Assembly (NCBI GenBank): GCA_910577655.1
Contig: CAJTOW010000055.1
Coordinates: forward strand, 1-25,539
Direction of reading: 5' to 3'
DNA length: 25,539 nt
From: an uncultured Lachnospiraceae bacterium
GTDB lineage: Bacteria > Bacillota > Clostridia > Lachnospirales > Lachnospiraceae
In this document: piece by piece, positions 1 through 7,058 of the stretch
Layout: every line of letters begins with the position of its first letter
How positions within the stretch are numbered: the stretch's first letter is position 1
Position numbers and translations under genes: made by a program
The notes under the pieces: generated by a model
The model's input: only the letters and a program-made list of their open reading frames with translations
Told to the model about the DNA's origin: nothing
Databases searched by the model: none

Positions 1-33
1 GCTGCCAGAAAGCAATTTTCAAACACGCTCTAG
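1..33 (+). repeat. Dispersed repeat copy at the window start
   Basis: The core AGAAAGCAATTTTCAAACAC followed by GCTCTAG matches the copies at 24316-24339 (same strand) and 2485-2504 (opposite strand) with one or two changes. It precedes the MerR gene. Confidence 0.6.
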
Positions 34-56
34 GTCAGGAGGCATTGGGATATAGG

Positions 57-419
57 ATGACGATTTCAGAGGTTAGTGAAAAGTACGAATTATCTGCGGA
101 CACCCTTCGCTACTATGAGCGGATCGGGCTGATCCCGCGGGTACAGAGAAAGGCAAACGGAGTCAGGAATTACAGCCAGGAGGACTGTCAGCTGATTGAA
201 TTTATCAAATGCATGCGCAGTGCGGGGATGCCTGTGGACTCTCTGGTGCACTATTTTGCGCTGCTTCGCCAGGGCGAGGAGACTATAGAGCAGCGCCGTC
301 AGATGCTGGTGAACCAGCAGGAGATTCTGCTGAAGAAACGCCAGGAGCTGGACGAGACCCTGAAACGGCTGGAGTATAAGATTTCCTGGTATGATAAGGA
401 AAGCCGGGACAGTAACTGA
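57..419 (+). CDS. MerR-family transcriptional regulator
   Basis: Predicted DNA-binding regulator of 120 aa. Residues 1-70 form the MerR winged helix-turn-helix, with the family signature LRYYERIGLIP at residues 17-27 and R37-N38-Y39 in the wing. Residues about 75-115 are charged and heptad-like, as expected for the dimerisation coiled coil. The only cysteines (C44, C52) lie in the DNA-binding half and there is no C-terminal Cys metal loop, so a metal-sensing role is not supported. I chose ATG 57 because an in-frame TTG at 45 lies only 2 nt from the AGGAGG at 37-42, although the spacing to ATG 57 is then long (14 nt). The permease gene begins about 40 nt downstream on the same strand, so the two are probably co-transcribed and the regulator may control it. 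The ligand is unknown. Confidence 0.88.
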   Translation: MTISEVSEKYELSADTLRYYERIGLIPRVQRKANGVRNYSQEDCQLIEFIKCMRSAGMPVDSLVHYFALLRQGEETIEQRRQMLVNQQEILLKKRQELDETLKRLEYKISWYDKESRDSN

Positions 420-458
420 TTCCTGGGAAATAGTCTGGTGGAAAGGACCGCACAGCAC

Positions 459-1217
459 ATGTTTACAATACTTCGCCGTGAATTCATTTATTTATGGTAT
501 TATTTTGACATCCAGTTCCGTCAGATCTCCCCTTGTTGGGTGCTGGGGATGGTGCTGGGATCGGCTGTTTCCGTGTTTGCCAAGGAAGCTATTCACGGAG
601 TATTTGGAAATCTGAAGGGCAAACCACTGGGGCTGGCCGGGATCATCCCGGCCAGTCTTTTGGGGATTGCTTCTCCCTTATGTATGTATGGGACGATTCC
701 GCTGGCGGCGTCATTTTCCCGCCATGGGATGCGGGATGACTGGCTGGCGGCCTTTATGATGGGCTCTGTTCTGCTGAATCCCCAGTTACTTCTCTACAGC
801 ACGGCTCTGGGAACCACAGCCCTGGTGATCCGGTTCCTTTCAAGCTTTCTGTGCGGGGTTCTGGCAGGGCTTCTGGCCGGTGTACTGTTGTCGGCCATGT
901 TCCAGAGGTATGTGCCCAGCCAGGTGGTTGCCGGACTCTTTGGCGGCAATGAAGGCTTCGGCGTACTGATGGCCGCTACCATCGGTGTCCCCTTGTATGT
1001 ATGCGGCGGCGGGACGATCCCCCTGCTGATCCAGTGGCTGGCGGACGGTATGAGTATGGGCTCAGCCGCCGCCTTCATGGTAACCGGCCCCTCCACCAAG
1101 ATCACTAATCTGGGCGCCTTGAAGATCGTGCTGGGAATGAAGCATTTTATTCTCTATCTGGCCTATATCATGGCATTCTCCATGGTGACCGGGTGGGCGG
1201 TGAACACGGTTGTGTAA
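459..1217 (+). CDS. ArsP/UPF0718-type membrane permease
   Basis: Polytopic inner-membrane protein of 252 aa, assigned to the predicted permease family that includes the organoarsenical exporter ArsP. Two related halves each carry a glycine-rich motif: SPLCMYGTIPLAASF in the first half and CGGGTIPLLIQWLADGMS in the second, followed by VTGPSTKITNLGAL. These paired motifs before small-residue helices are typical of the family. Several hydrophobic helices are visible, for example around the ALVIRFLSSFLCGVLAGLL stretch. GTG 438 is also in frame, but ATG 459 lies about 12 nt after a GAAAGGA and gives a more natural N-terminus (MFTILRREF). It follows the MerR gene with a 39-nt gap. The substrate cannot be read from sequence; arsenic export is possible but unproven, and no other ars genes are nearby. 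Confidence 0.8.
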   Translation: MFTILRREFIYLWYYFDIQFRQISPCWVLGMVLGSAVSVFAKEAIHGVFGNLKGKPLGLAGIIPASLLGIASPLCMYGTIPLAASFSRHGMRDDWLAAFMMGSVLLNPQLLLYSTALGTTALVIRFLSSFLCGVLAGLLAGVLLSAMFQRYVPSQVVAGLFGGNEGFGVLMAATIGVPLYVCGGGTIPLLIQWLADGMSMGSAAAFMVTGPSTKITNLGALKIVLGMKHFILYLAYIMAFSMVTGWAVNTVV

Positions 1218-1224
1218 CAAAAAT

Positions 1225-1279
1225 ATTACAGCCATATGGCCCATGACAAAGGGCTTCAAAAGGCCGTATGAGCTGTTAC
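1225..1279 (+). repeat. Imperfect palindrome related to the GTAACAG element family
   Basis: An imperfect inverted repeat lies just after the permease stop. The left arm (1225-1241) reads ATTACAGCCATATGGCC and the right arm (1262-1279) reads GGCCGTATGAGCTGTTAC; they pair with one bulge and wobble positions. The CATA(C/T)GGCC core and the (G/A)TTACAG ends resemble the inner and outer arms of the 137-bp element at 18656-18792. No flanking direct repeat is visible, so this may be an old or different member. There is no T-run, so a standard terminator is unlikely. Confidence 0.6.
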
Positions 1280-1331
1280 GATTTATCACTATCCACGGCC
1301 AGGTTGTTCCCCCTCCGGCTGACAGATACCA

Positions 1332-1412
1332 GCTCTGGAAAAAGTTTCCCCCAGCTTGCATTTGCAGGAGACTTAGAAACTTAAGCAAGCTGGGGGAAAC
1401 TTTTTCCAGAGC
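1332..1412. repeat. Perfect 28-bp inverted repeat (long hairpin)
   Basis: The arms 1332-1359 and 1385-1412 are perfect reverse complements over 28 bp, separated by a 25-nt loop. The left arm begins GCTCTGGAAAAAGTTTCCCC. Because an A5 run and a T5 run sit inside the stem, it could act as a bidirectional transcription stop between the permease and the epimerase gene. It is longer than an ordinary terminator and no T-tract follows the stem. The core AAAAAGTTTCCCCCAGC resembles the arm of the hairpin at 18550-18616 (AAAAAGTTCCCACAGCC). The gene-free stretch 1218-1547 contains this hairpin, the 1225-1279 palindrome and the promoter at 1487-1514. Confidence 0.85.
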
Positions 1413-1486
1413 GTACCCTTTGGAACAACTACCCCATGAATAGCCCCCTAATTTCACTGATTAAACAATCTTAAGAATTATGGCTA

Positions 1487-1514
1487 TTCATTCCTGCACA
1501 AACTATGATATAAT
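1487..1514 (+). promoter_or_regulatory. Candidate sigma-A promoter for the epimerase gene
   Basis: A perfect -10 hexamer TATAAT lies at 1509-1514. The best -35 match is a weak TTCATT at 1487-1492, 16 nt upstream. It is placed about 34 nt before the chosen start of the epimerase gene and after the 28-bp hairpin, so it would start the polysaccharide block. Confidence 0.5.
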
Positions 1515-1547
1515 CCATGGGAATACATGTTAGAAAAGGAATCTTTT

Positions 1548-2486
1548 ATGACAAATTTCACTGGAAAACGTATTATCATCACCGGTGCTACTGGTTTTAT
1601 CGGAAGGAATACGGCTGCACTCTTGCTGGCCCAGGGGGCGGAGGTTTACGCTCTGGTTCGTCCGGAATCACGGCAGAAGAATCTGCTCTGCCGTCATCCC
1701 CGGCTCCACATTATCCCCGCCTCTATGGCCCAGGCAGGGGACATGCTTCCGGCAGTGGGACATGCAGACGCATTTCTGCATTTTGCCTGGGGAGGGGTGA
1801 ACCGGGAGGAGATAGATTCCCCCCTGGTGCAGCAGGGGAATATCGACGCATCCCTGGTCTGCCTTCACGCGGCCCGCAATCTGGGCTGTCAGGTATTCAT
1901 GGACGCAGGCTCCAGGGTGGAGTATGGCATTACAGAGGATGGTTCTATGTCCGAGGATATGGAATGTCATCCGGTCAATGCCTATGGGAAAGCAAAGCTG
2001 GAATTTTATCATCAGGCCAGACCCCTTTGTGAAGAATGGGGGATGACCTATTATCATCTGCGCTTTTTCAGTGTCTATGGAAATGGCGACCATCCCTGGT
2101 CTGTCATCTCTACTCTGGTTCAAAAGCTGCCCCGGGAGGAGACTGTGTCTTTAAGTGCCTGCCGGCACAGATGGAATTTTATGGATATTCAGGATGCTGT
2201 CCGGGCAGTGGCAGAGCTGTACCGCTACAGTGACGGACATAAGGGGGAGAGCCATATCGTCAATGTGGCCAGTACTGACACACGGGTTCTGAAAGAATTT
2301 GCAGAGGAGATCCACAGACTGTGTGGTGGCCGGGGGTGTCTGGAATACGGCACCTTCATCCAGGCCAGGGAAGGCGCCCTCTCCATCTGCCCCAGGGTGG
2401 ATGTGCTGAAAGAGCTGACGGGCGGAACCTGGCAGGAGCAGGTGACCTTTGCAGACGGGATCCGGCGGATGCTGGAAGAAACCTAG
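1548..2486 (+). CDS. NAD-dependent epimerase/dehydratase (extended SDR)
   Basis: Cytosolic nucleotide-sugar enzyme of 312 aa, predicted to epimerise, dehydrate or reduce an NDP-sugar for the polymer built by the downstream transferases. The Rossmann motif GATGFIG is at residues 13-19, and the SDR catalytic pair is visible as Y146-G-K-A-K150. A serine in DAGSRVEYG just before that region fits the third catalytic residue. The C-terminal half (HRWNFMDIQDAVRAV) has the usual extended-SDR substrate-domain look. ATG 1527 is in frame, but ATG 1548 has an AAAAGGA about 8 nt upstream and places the Rossmann motif at the normal distance from the N-terminus, so 1548 is preferred. The next gene starts 41 nt after the stop, with a dispersed repeat (2485-2504) in between. 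The exact sugar is not determinable. Confidence 0.85.
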   Translation: MTNFTGKRIIITGATGFIGRNTAALLLAQGAEVYALVRPESRQKNLLCRHPRLHIIPASMAQAGDMLPAVGHADAFLHFAWGGVNREEIDSPLVQQGNIDASLVCLHAARNLGCQVFMDAGSRVEYGITEDGSMSEDMECHPVNAYGKAKLEFYHQARPLCEEWGMTYYHLRFFSVYGNGDHPWSVISTLVQKLPREETVSLSACRHRWNFMDIQDAVRAVAELYRYSDGHKGESHIVNVASTDTRVLKEFAEEIHRLCGGRGCLEYGTFIQAREGALSICPRVDVLKELTGGTWQEQVTFADGIRRMLEET

Positions 2487-2504
2487 AGTGTGTCTGAAAA
2501 TTGC
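2485..2504 (-). repeat. Dispersed repeat copy (GCAATTTTCAGACACACTCT)
   Basis: The plus strand here is the reverse complement of a sequence also found at 1-33 and 24316-24339. The copy at 1-33 and this one share a core plus the tail CTCTAGGT over about 24 nt, with two substitutions. It starts within the stop codon of the epimerase gene. Confidence 0.6.
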
Positions 2505-2527
2505 ACCGCAATAGAATGGAGACAACT

Positions 2528-3484
2528 ATGAAGAAAATCAGTGTGCTGATCCCCTGCTACAATGAGGAGGAGAATGTAGAGGCTATCAGTCAGGCAGTAC
2601 TGGAGACCCTGGAGCGGGACCTGCCCAGGTATGATTATGAGCTGGTGTTTATTGACAATGACTCCAGGGACAATACCCGGCCCATCCTGCGGCGGCTCTG
2701 CCAGGAGAACCCAAAGATCAAGGCCATCTTCAATGCGCGGAATTTCGGTCAGTTTAATTCCCCTTACTATGGGATGCTGCAGGTCACCGGGGATTGTGTG
2801 ATTGAGATGGTGGCGGACTTCCAGGATCCGGTGGATATGATTCCCAAGTATGTAAAGGCCTGGGAGGAGGGCTATAAGATCGTTATAGGCATCAAGACCA
2901 GCAGCCGGGAAAATCCGGTCATGTACTGGCTGCGAAGCTGCTATTATAAGCTTATCAAGAAGCTGTCAGATGTGGAACAGATCGAGCATTTCACCGGCTC
3001 CGGCCTCTATGACCGGGACTTTATTGAGGTGCTGCGCCGGCTGGATGACCCCACCCCCTTTCTGAGGGGGATCGTGGCAGAGCTGGGCTACAAGCGGAAG
3101 GAGATTCCCTACGAGCAGCCCAAACGCCGGGCGGGAAAGACCCACAACAATTTTTACCGGCTCTACGATGCAGCCATGCTCAGCGTCACCTCCTACACCA
3201 AGGTGGGACTGCGGCTGGCAACCTTTGTGGGCGGTGTCAGCTGCTTCGTGAGTATGGTGGTGGCCGTAGTTTATCTGACTATGAAGCTGATCTGGTGGGA
3301 CCGGTTTCCGGCAGGTATGGCCCCTATGCTGATCGGTATGCTGTTTCTGGGGTCTGTGCAGATCTTTTTTATCGGAATGGTAGGCGAGTATATTCTGTCC
3401 ATCAACCAGAGGATTATGAGACGGCCCCTGGTGATCGAGGAAGAACGGCTGAATTTTGAACCGGCGGCAGATCCGGCAGAATAG
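2528..3484 (+). CDS. Membrane-anchored GT2 glycosyltransferase (GtrB/DPM1-like)
   Basis: Glycosyltransferase of 318 aa. The GT-A fold starts at once with KKISVLIPCYNEEENVEAI. The acidic metal/nucleotide-sugar motif is at D97-F-Q-D100-P. The C-terminus has two membrane helices (around LATFVGGVSCFVSMVVAVVYL and MLIGMLFLGSVQIFFIGMVGEYIL), then the typical NQRIMRRPL tail. This is the layout of GtrB/CsbB/dolichol-phosphate-mannose-synthase-like enzymes, which load a sugar onto polyprenyl phosphate for use outside the membrane. I chose ATG 2528 over TTG 2501 and ATG 2516 because GGAG at 2518-2521 gives good spacing. No GtrA-type flippase gene is seen next to it. It sits between the epimerase gene and the double GT2 gene on one strand, so an operon is likely. 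Confidence 0.9.
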   Translation: MKKISVLIPCYNEEENVEAISQAVLETLERDLPRYDYELVFIDNDSRDNTRPILRRLCQENPKIKAIFNARNFGQFNSPYYGMLQVTGDCVIEMVADFQDPVDMIPKYVKAWEEGYKIVIGIKTSSRENPVMYWLRSCYYKLIKKLSDVEQIEHFTGSGLYDRDFIEVLRRLDDPTPFLRGIVAELGYKRKEIPYEQPKRRAGKTHNNFYRLYDAAMLSVTSYTKVGLRLATFVGGVSCFVSMVVAVVYLTMKLIWWDRFPAGMAPMLIGMLFLGSVQIFFIGMVGEYILSINQRIMRRPLVIEEERLNFEPAADPAE

Positions 3485-3523
3485 CCGTGTTCTCAGAATA
3501 ATAGTGAAGAGGAACCCAGGACT

Positions 3524-5719
3524 ATGAAATATAAAATCGATGTTGTACGTATCCGTGAAAATTCCATTACCCTCAACGGCTGGGTGGTGGGCAGGACCCC
3601 CCAGTCCAGACCGGCCTTCAGGGTGATTGATGCCAGCCGCCAGCCGGTGAAGTTCAGGTATGTATCTACCCGCCGGGACGATGTGAGCCAGATATATTAT
3701 AAGAAGGTTTTTGACCGGGATTTTGGTTTTGATATCCAGTTCCCTTATGAGCGGGGGAAGGACTACTGGCTGCTGATCCGCTGCGACGGCAAGGTCACCC
3801 GGATCAAATTCAATGAACAGCTTATTGAGAAGCGGGCCAGCGTAGCCCACAAGCGTCTTGAAAAGATCCGGGATCTGATGAATATGGAGACGGTCCGGGT
3901 AGCTGTGGAGTTCGGCAGAAAGCACGGCCTCAAGGCCCTGATCCTCAAATCCCGCCACAAGCTCCAGGGCCTGGACAATGACTATGATTACGGCGAGTGG
4001 TACAGCCTGACCAGCCCCACTCCGGAGGAGCTGGAAAAACAGAGAAAGACGACATTTGCCAATCCTCCATTGCTGTCCATTGTGATCCCGGCCTACAAGA
4101 CCCCGGAGAAATACCTCCGGGAAATGCTGGACTCCATTCTGGCCCAGACCTATTCCCGCTGGGAGGTCTGTGTGGTCAACGGAAGCCCCAGAGGCGAGGG
4201 CAGGATCGTGGAAAAGGTCATGAAGCAGTACGCTGCCAGGGATTCCCGGTTTCGCTGGAAGGATCTGGGGGATAACTTAGGCATTTCCGGCAATACCAAT
4301 GAAGCGCTCCAGATGGCTTCGGGAGACTATATCATCCTGGCCGACCACGATGACACCCTGCCGGAGCATGCGCTATATGAGGTGGCATCGACTATCCAGG
4401 CACATCCGGAGTGTGACGTCATCTATTCGGATGAGGACAAGCTGGACATGGACGGGGGAGCTCTCTTTGATCCCCATTTTAAACCGGATTTCAATCAGGA
4501 TCTTTTGACCAGTGTCAACTACATCTGCCATCTTTTTGTGGTAAAGCGGCAGCTTCTGGACAAGGTGGGAGGCTTTCGCCATGAGTTTGACGGCGCCCAG
4601 GACTATGATTTTATTTTCCGGTGTACAGAAGCGGCCGGAGGCATTTACCATATACCCAAGGTGTTGTATCACTGGCGGTGTCATCAGGACTCTACGGCCA
4701 GTAACCCGGAGAGCAAGCTGTATGCCTTTGAGGCTGGCGCGCGGGCGATCATGGCCCACTATGAGCGGTGCGGAATTCCGGCCAGGAAGGTGGAAAAGGG
4801 TGTGGACTATGGTATCTACCATACCACCTTCCGGCTGGAACCGGAAAATCCCCTGGTGTCTGTGATCATCCCCAGCAAGGACCACACAAAGGATCTGGAT
4901 CTGTGTATCCGTTCCATCCTGGAGCGGGCCACCTACAGGAATCTGGAATTTATTATCATTGAAAACAACAGCACCGAGGCGGAGACATTTGCCTATTACA
5001 AGAAGATCCAGAAGGAATTCGCCCAGGTGAAGGTGGTGACCTGGGAACGGGAGTTCAACTACTCGGCCATCAATAACTTCGGCGCCCGGTACGCCTGCGG
5101 TGAATATCTGCTGTTCCTCAACAACGATACGGAGATCATTGCCAAGGGGATTTTCGAGGAAATGCTGGGCTTCTGCCAGCGCCCGGAGGTGGGGGCGGTA
5201 GGCGCCAGACTGCTGTATCAGGACGATACCATCCAGCATGCCGGGGTGGTGGTGGGCTTTGGCGGCATTGCGGGCCATACCTTTATCGGTCTTCACGAGG
5301 CAGAGAACAGCTACTTCCACCGGGCCATGTGCGCCCAGGATTACAGCGCCGTCACAGCAGCCTGCATGATGACCAAAGCCTCTGTCTTTAAGGAATGCGG
5401 CGGCTTCACCGAAGAACTGGCGGTGGCGTTTAATGACATTGATTACTGTATGAAGGTCCGCGCTCTGGGAAAACTGGTAGTATATGCTCCCTATGCGGTC
5501 ATGTACCACTACGAGTCCAAATCCCGGGGCCTGGAGGACACGCCGGAAAAGGTGGCCCGGTTCAACCGGGAGATCGCCATCTTTGCCCGCCGGTGGCCCG
5601 ACATCCTGAAAAACGGCGATCCCTACTACAATCCCAATCTGACCCTGCGCAAATCCAACTTTGCTTTGCGGGATCTGCTGAAGGAGAAGATCGGGGAGCC
5701 TTATAAATTGGAAGTATAG
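3524..5719 (+). CDS. Two-domain GT2 glycosyltransferase with N-terminal accessory domain
   Basis: Large cytosolic glycosyltransferase of 731 aa. Residues 1-160 form a beta-rich region with a charged helical tail that I do not recognise as a named domain. A first GT2 domain begins near L183 (LLSIVIPAYKTPEKYL) with the acidic motif D274-H-D-D277, and a second begins near L444 (LVSVIIPSKDHTKDL) with N533-N-D535-T-E. Both carry metal-binding aspartates, so both may be active, as in bifunctional enzymes that make O-antigen or rhamnan-type repeats. No membrane helix is seen. It starts 39 nt after the previous gene and is followed by a 115-nt gap before another GT2. It would add successive sugars to a lipid-linked chain; donor and linkage are unknown. 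Confidence 0.9.
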   Translation: MKYKIDVVRIRENSITLNGWVVGRTPQSRPAFRVIDASRQPVKFRYVSTRRDDVSQIYYKKVFDRDFGFDIQFPYERGKDYWLLIRCDGKVTRIKFNEQLIEKRASVAHKRLEKIRDLMNMETVRVAVEFGRKHGLKALILKSRHKLQGLDNDYDYGEWYSLTSPTPEELEKQRKTTFANPPLLSIVIPAYKTPEKYLREMLDSILAQTYSRWEVCVVNGSPRGEGRIVEKVMKQYAARDSRFRWKDLGDNLGISGNTNEALQMASGDYIILADHDDTLPEHALYEVASTIQAHPECDVIYSDEDKLDMDGGALFDPHFKPDFNQDLLTSVNYICHLFVVKRQLLDKVGGFRHEFDGAQDYDFIFRCTEAAGGIYHIPKVLYHWRCHQDSTASNPESKLYAFEAGARAIMAHYERCGIPARKVEKGVDYGIYHTTFRLEPENPLVSVIIPSKDHTKDLDLCIRSILERATYRNLEFIIIENNSTEAETFAYYKKIQKEFAQVKVVTWEREFNYSAINNFGARYACGEYLLFLNNDTEIIAKGIFEEMLGFCQRPEVGAVGARLLYQDDTIQHAGVVVGFGGIAGHTFIGLHEAENSYFHRAMCAQDYSAVTAACMMTKASVFKECGGFTEELAVAFNDIDYCMKVRALGKLVVYAPYAVMYHYESKSRGLEDTPEKVARFNREIAIFARRWPDILKNGDPYYNPNLTLRKSNFALRDLLKEKIGEPYKLEV

Positions 5720-5723
5720 TTCA

Positions 5724-5805
5724 GATGTGCGGCGGCTGCCGCCATAGGAGGAACACCGGAGTCTTCTTGTTTTCGATGGTTTTCGGAAACTGGAAGATGC
5801 ACATC
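5724..5805. other. Intergenic inverted repeats between two GT2 genes
   Basis: GATGTGC (5724-5730) and GCACATC (5799-5805) are perfect 7-bp inverted repeats. Directly after the left arm is a small GC-rich hairpin, GGCGG-CTG-CCGCC (5731-5743). The pieces lie in the 115-nt gap between the double GT2 and the next GT2 gene. No T-run or flanking direct repeat is present, so the role is unclear; partial attenuation or chance are both possible. Confidence 0.3.
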
Positions 5806-5834
5806 GCGTCAGGAGAAAAAGAAGGAAAATAATC

Positions 5835-6824
5835 ATGGCAAAAATAACAATCATTATTCCCAATTACAATGGCGTCCACTTCATGGAACCATGTCTGGCA
5901 GCCCTTTCACGACAGACCTGCCAGGATTTCCGGCTTCTGGTGGTGGACAACGGCTCTGGTGACGGCAGTGTAAAATGGCTGAAGCAGCATCAGATCCCGG
6001 CCATCTTTCTGCCGGAGAACAGAGGCTTTTCCGGCGCGGTCAACGCAGGGATCCGCAGGGCAGATACCCCCTATGTGATCCTTCTGAACAATGATACCGA
6101 GCCTGAGCCGGACTATGTGAAGGAGCTTTTGCGTGCCATTGAGGCCTCCCCGCGGATCTTTTCCGTGAGCCCCAAGATGATCCAGCTCTACCACAAGGAG
6201 CTTATGGACGATGCCGGGGACATGTACAGCATCATGGGATGGGCCTACCAGCGGGGGGTGGGCCAGGAGGAGACGCGCTATAACCGTCCCTGCCACATCT
6301 TTTCCGCCTGCGCCGGAGCGGCCATCTACCGCCGCGCCGTCTTTGATGAGATCGGCCTTTTTGATGAGATGCACTTTGCCTATCTGGAGGATATTGATGT
6401 AGGCTACCGTGCCAAGATCGCAGGCTACTACAGCCTCTACTGCCCCCGGTCCGTGGTATACCACGTGGGCAGCGGCACCAGCGGCTCCCGTTACAACTCC
6501 TTTAAGGTACGTCTGGCGGCCCGCAACAGCATTTACTTAAACTACAAAAATATGCCCTTTCCCCAGCTTGCAGTCAACAGCGTCCCCATCCTTCTGGGGA
6601 TGATGGGAAAATACTGCTACTTCCGCAAGACCGGCTTTGCCCGGGACTATCTGGCCGGAGTCTGGGAAGGCATCTGCACGGCCCGCAAGACGAAGAAAGT
6701 GCCCTGTAAAAAGGAGAACCTGGTCAATTATTTGTCTATCCAGTGGGAGCTGATGTACGGTGCGGCCCTTTATATTTATGAGTTTTCCAGACGGCAGCTT
6801 AAGAAAAAGCACAGAAACCAGTGA
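5835..6824 (+). CDS. GT2 glycosyltransferase (WbbL/rhamnosyltransferase-like)
   Basis: Glycosyltransferase of 329 aa with a GT-A fold: ITIIIPNYNGVHFMEPCL at the N-terminus, VVDNGSGDGS for nucleotide binding, and the acidic motif N85-N-D87-T-E. The later AYLEDIDVGYRAKIAGY region matches the ED-containing acceptor/base loop of WbbL-like rhamnosyltransferases. The C-terminal third is basic and hydrophobic without a clear long membrane helix, which suggests peripheral membrane contact. A GAAGGA lies about 10 nt before ATG 5835. It is the last gene of the first polysaccharide run and is followed by a multi-hairpin repeat and a new promoter. Rhamnose as donor is an inference from family resemblance only. 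Confidence 0.88.
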   Translation: MAKITIIIPNYNGVHFMEPCLAALSRQTCQDFRLLVVDNGSGDGSVKWLKQHQIPAIFLPENRGFSGAVNAGIRRADTPYVILLNNDTEPEPDYVKELLRAIEASPRIFSVSPKMIQLYHKELMDDAGDMYSIMGWAYQRGVGQEETRYNRPCHIFSACAGAAIYRRAVFDEIGLFDEMHFAYLEDIDVGYRAKIAGYYSLYCPRSVVYHVGSGTSGSRYNSFKVRLAARNSIYLNYKNMPFPQLAVNSVPILLGMMGKYCYFRKTGFARDYLAGVWEGICTARKTKKVPCKKENLVNYLSIQWELMYGAALYIYEFSRRQLKKKHRNQ

Positions 6825-6863
6825 TTGCTGCAAAAGCTAAAACAGAAATATCCCTTGAGCTGT

Positions 6864-6957
6864 AACTTTTGTAACAGTTTGTAACAGTTCAGGCAGGCCA
6901 TCTTCCTGCCCCGAAAATGCCGGGGACAAGAAGCCCATCTGAATTGTTACAAAAGTT
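6864..6957. repeat. Multi-hairpin member of the GTAACAGTTCA element family
   Basis: Outer arms GTAACAGTTCAG (6881-6892) and CTGAATTGTTAC (6939-6950) pair with one wobble. A second copy of the left end (AACTTTTGTAACAG, 6864-6877) can pair instead with TTGTTACAAAAGTT (6944-6957). Inside are two hairpins, GGCAGG/CCTGCC (6892-6910) and CCCCG/CGGGG (6909-6925), which share two bases. The result is a compact branched structure of about 90 nt. No flanking direct repeat was found. It stands right before the promoter region of the sugar phosphotransferase gene. Confidence 0.75.
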
Positions 6958-6964
6958 CACTGTT

Positions 6965-7020
6965 TTGACATAAGATTTAAGAAAAAATTTATAGTACATT
7001 AAATTGTTTTCGTGTATAAT
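6965..7020 (+). promoter_or_regulatory. Promoter region of the sugar phosphotransferase gene
   Basis: A perfect -35 TTGACA lies at 6965-6970, with TTTATA at 6988-6993 as a 17-nt-spaced -10. A separate perfect TATAAT lies at 7015-7020, without a strong -35 of its own. Either or both could start transcription 40-65 nt before ATG 7059. The palindromic element at 6864-6957 ends 7 nt upstream of the -35. Confidence 0.65.
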
Positions 7021-7058
7021 CGTTAAAGCGTATCTGGAAAAATGTAAGGTGAAATACT

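Noticed and set aside
1406..1418. CAGAGCGTACCC also found at 19312-19323
   Set aside because: A 12-nt match with no structural support; too short to call a repeat family.
4373..5863. A 496-codon minus-strand ORF
   Set aside because: It is antisense to the double GT2 gene, which has clear motifs across the same span; no family features are seen.
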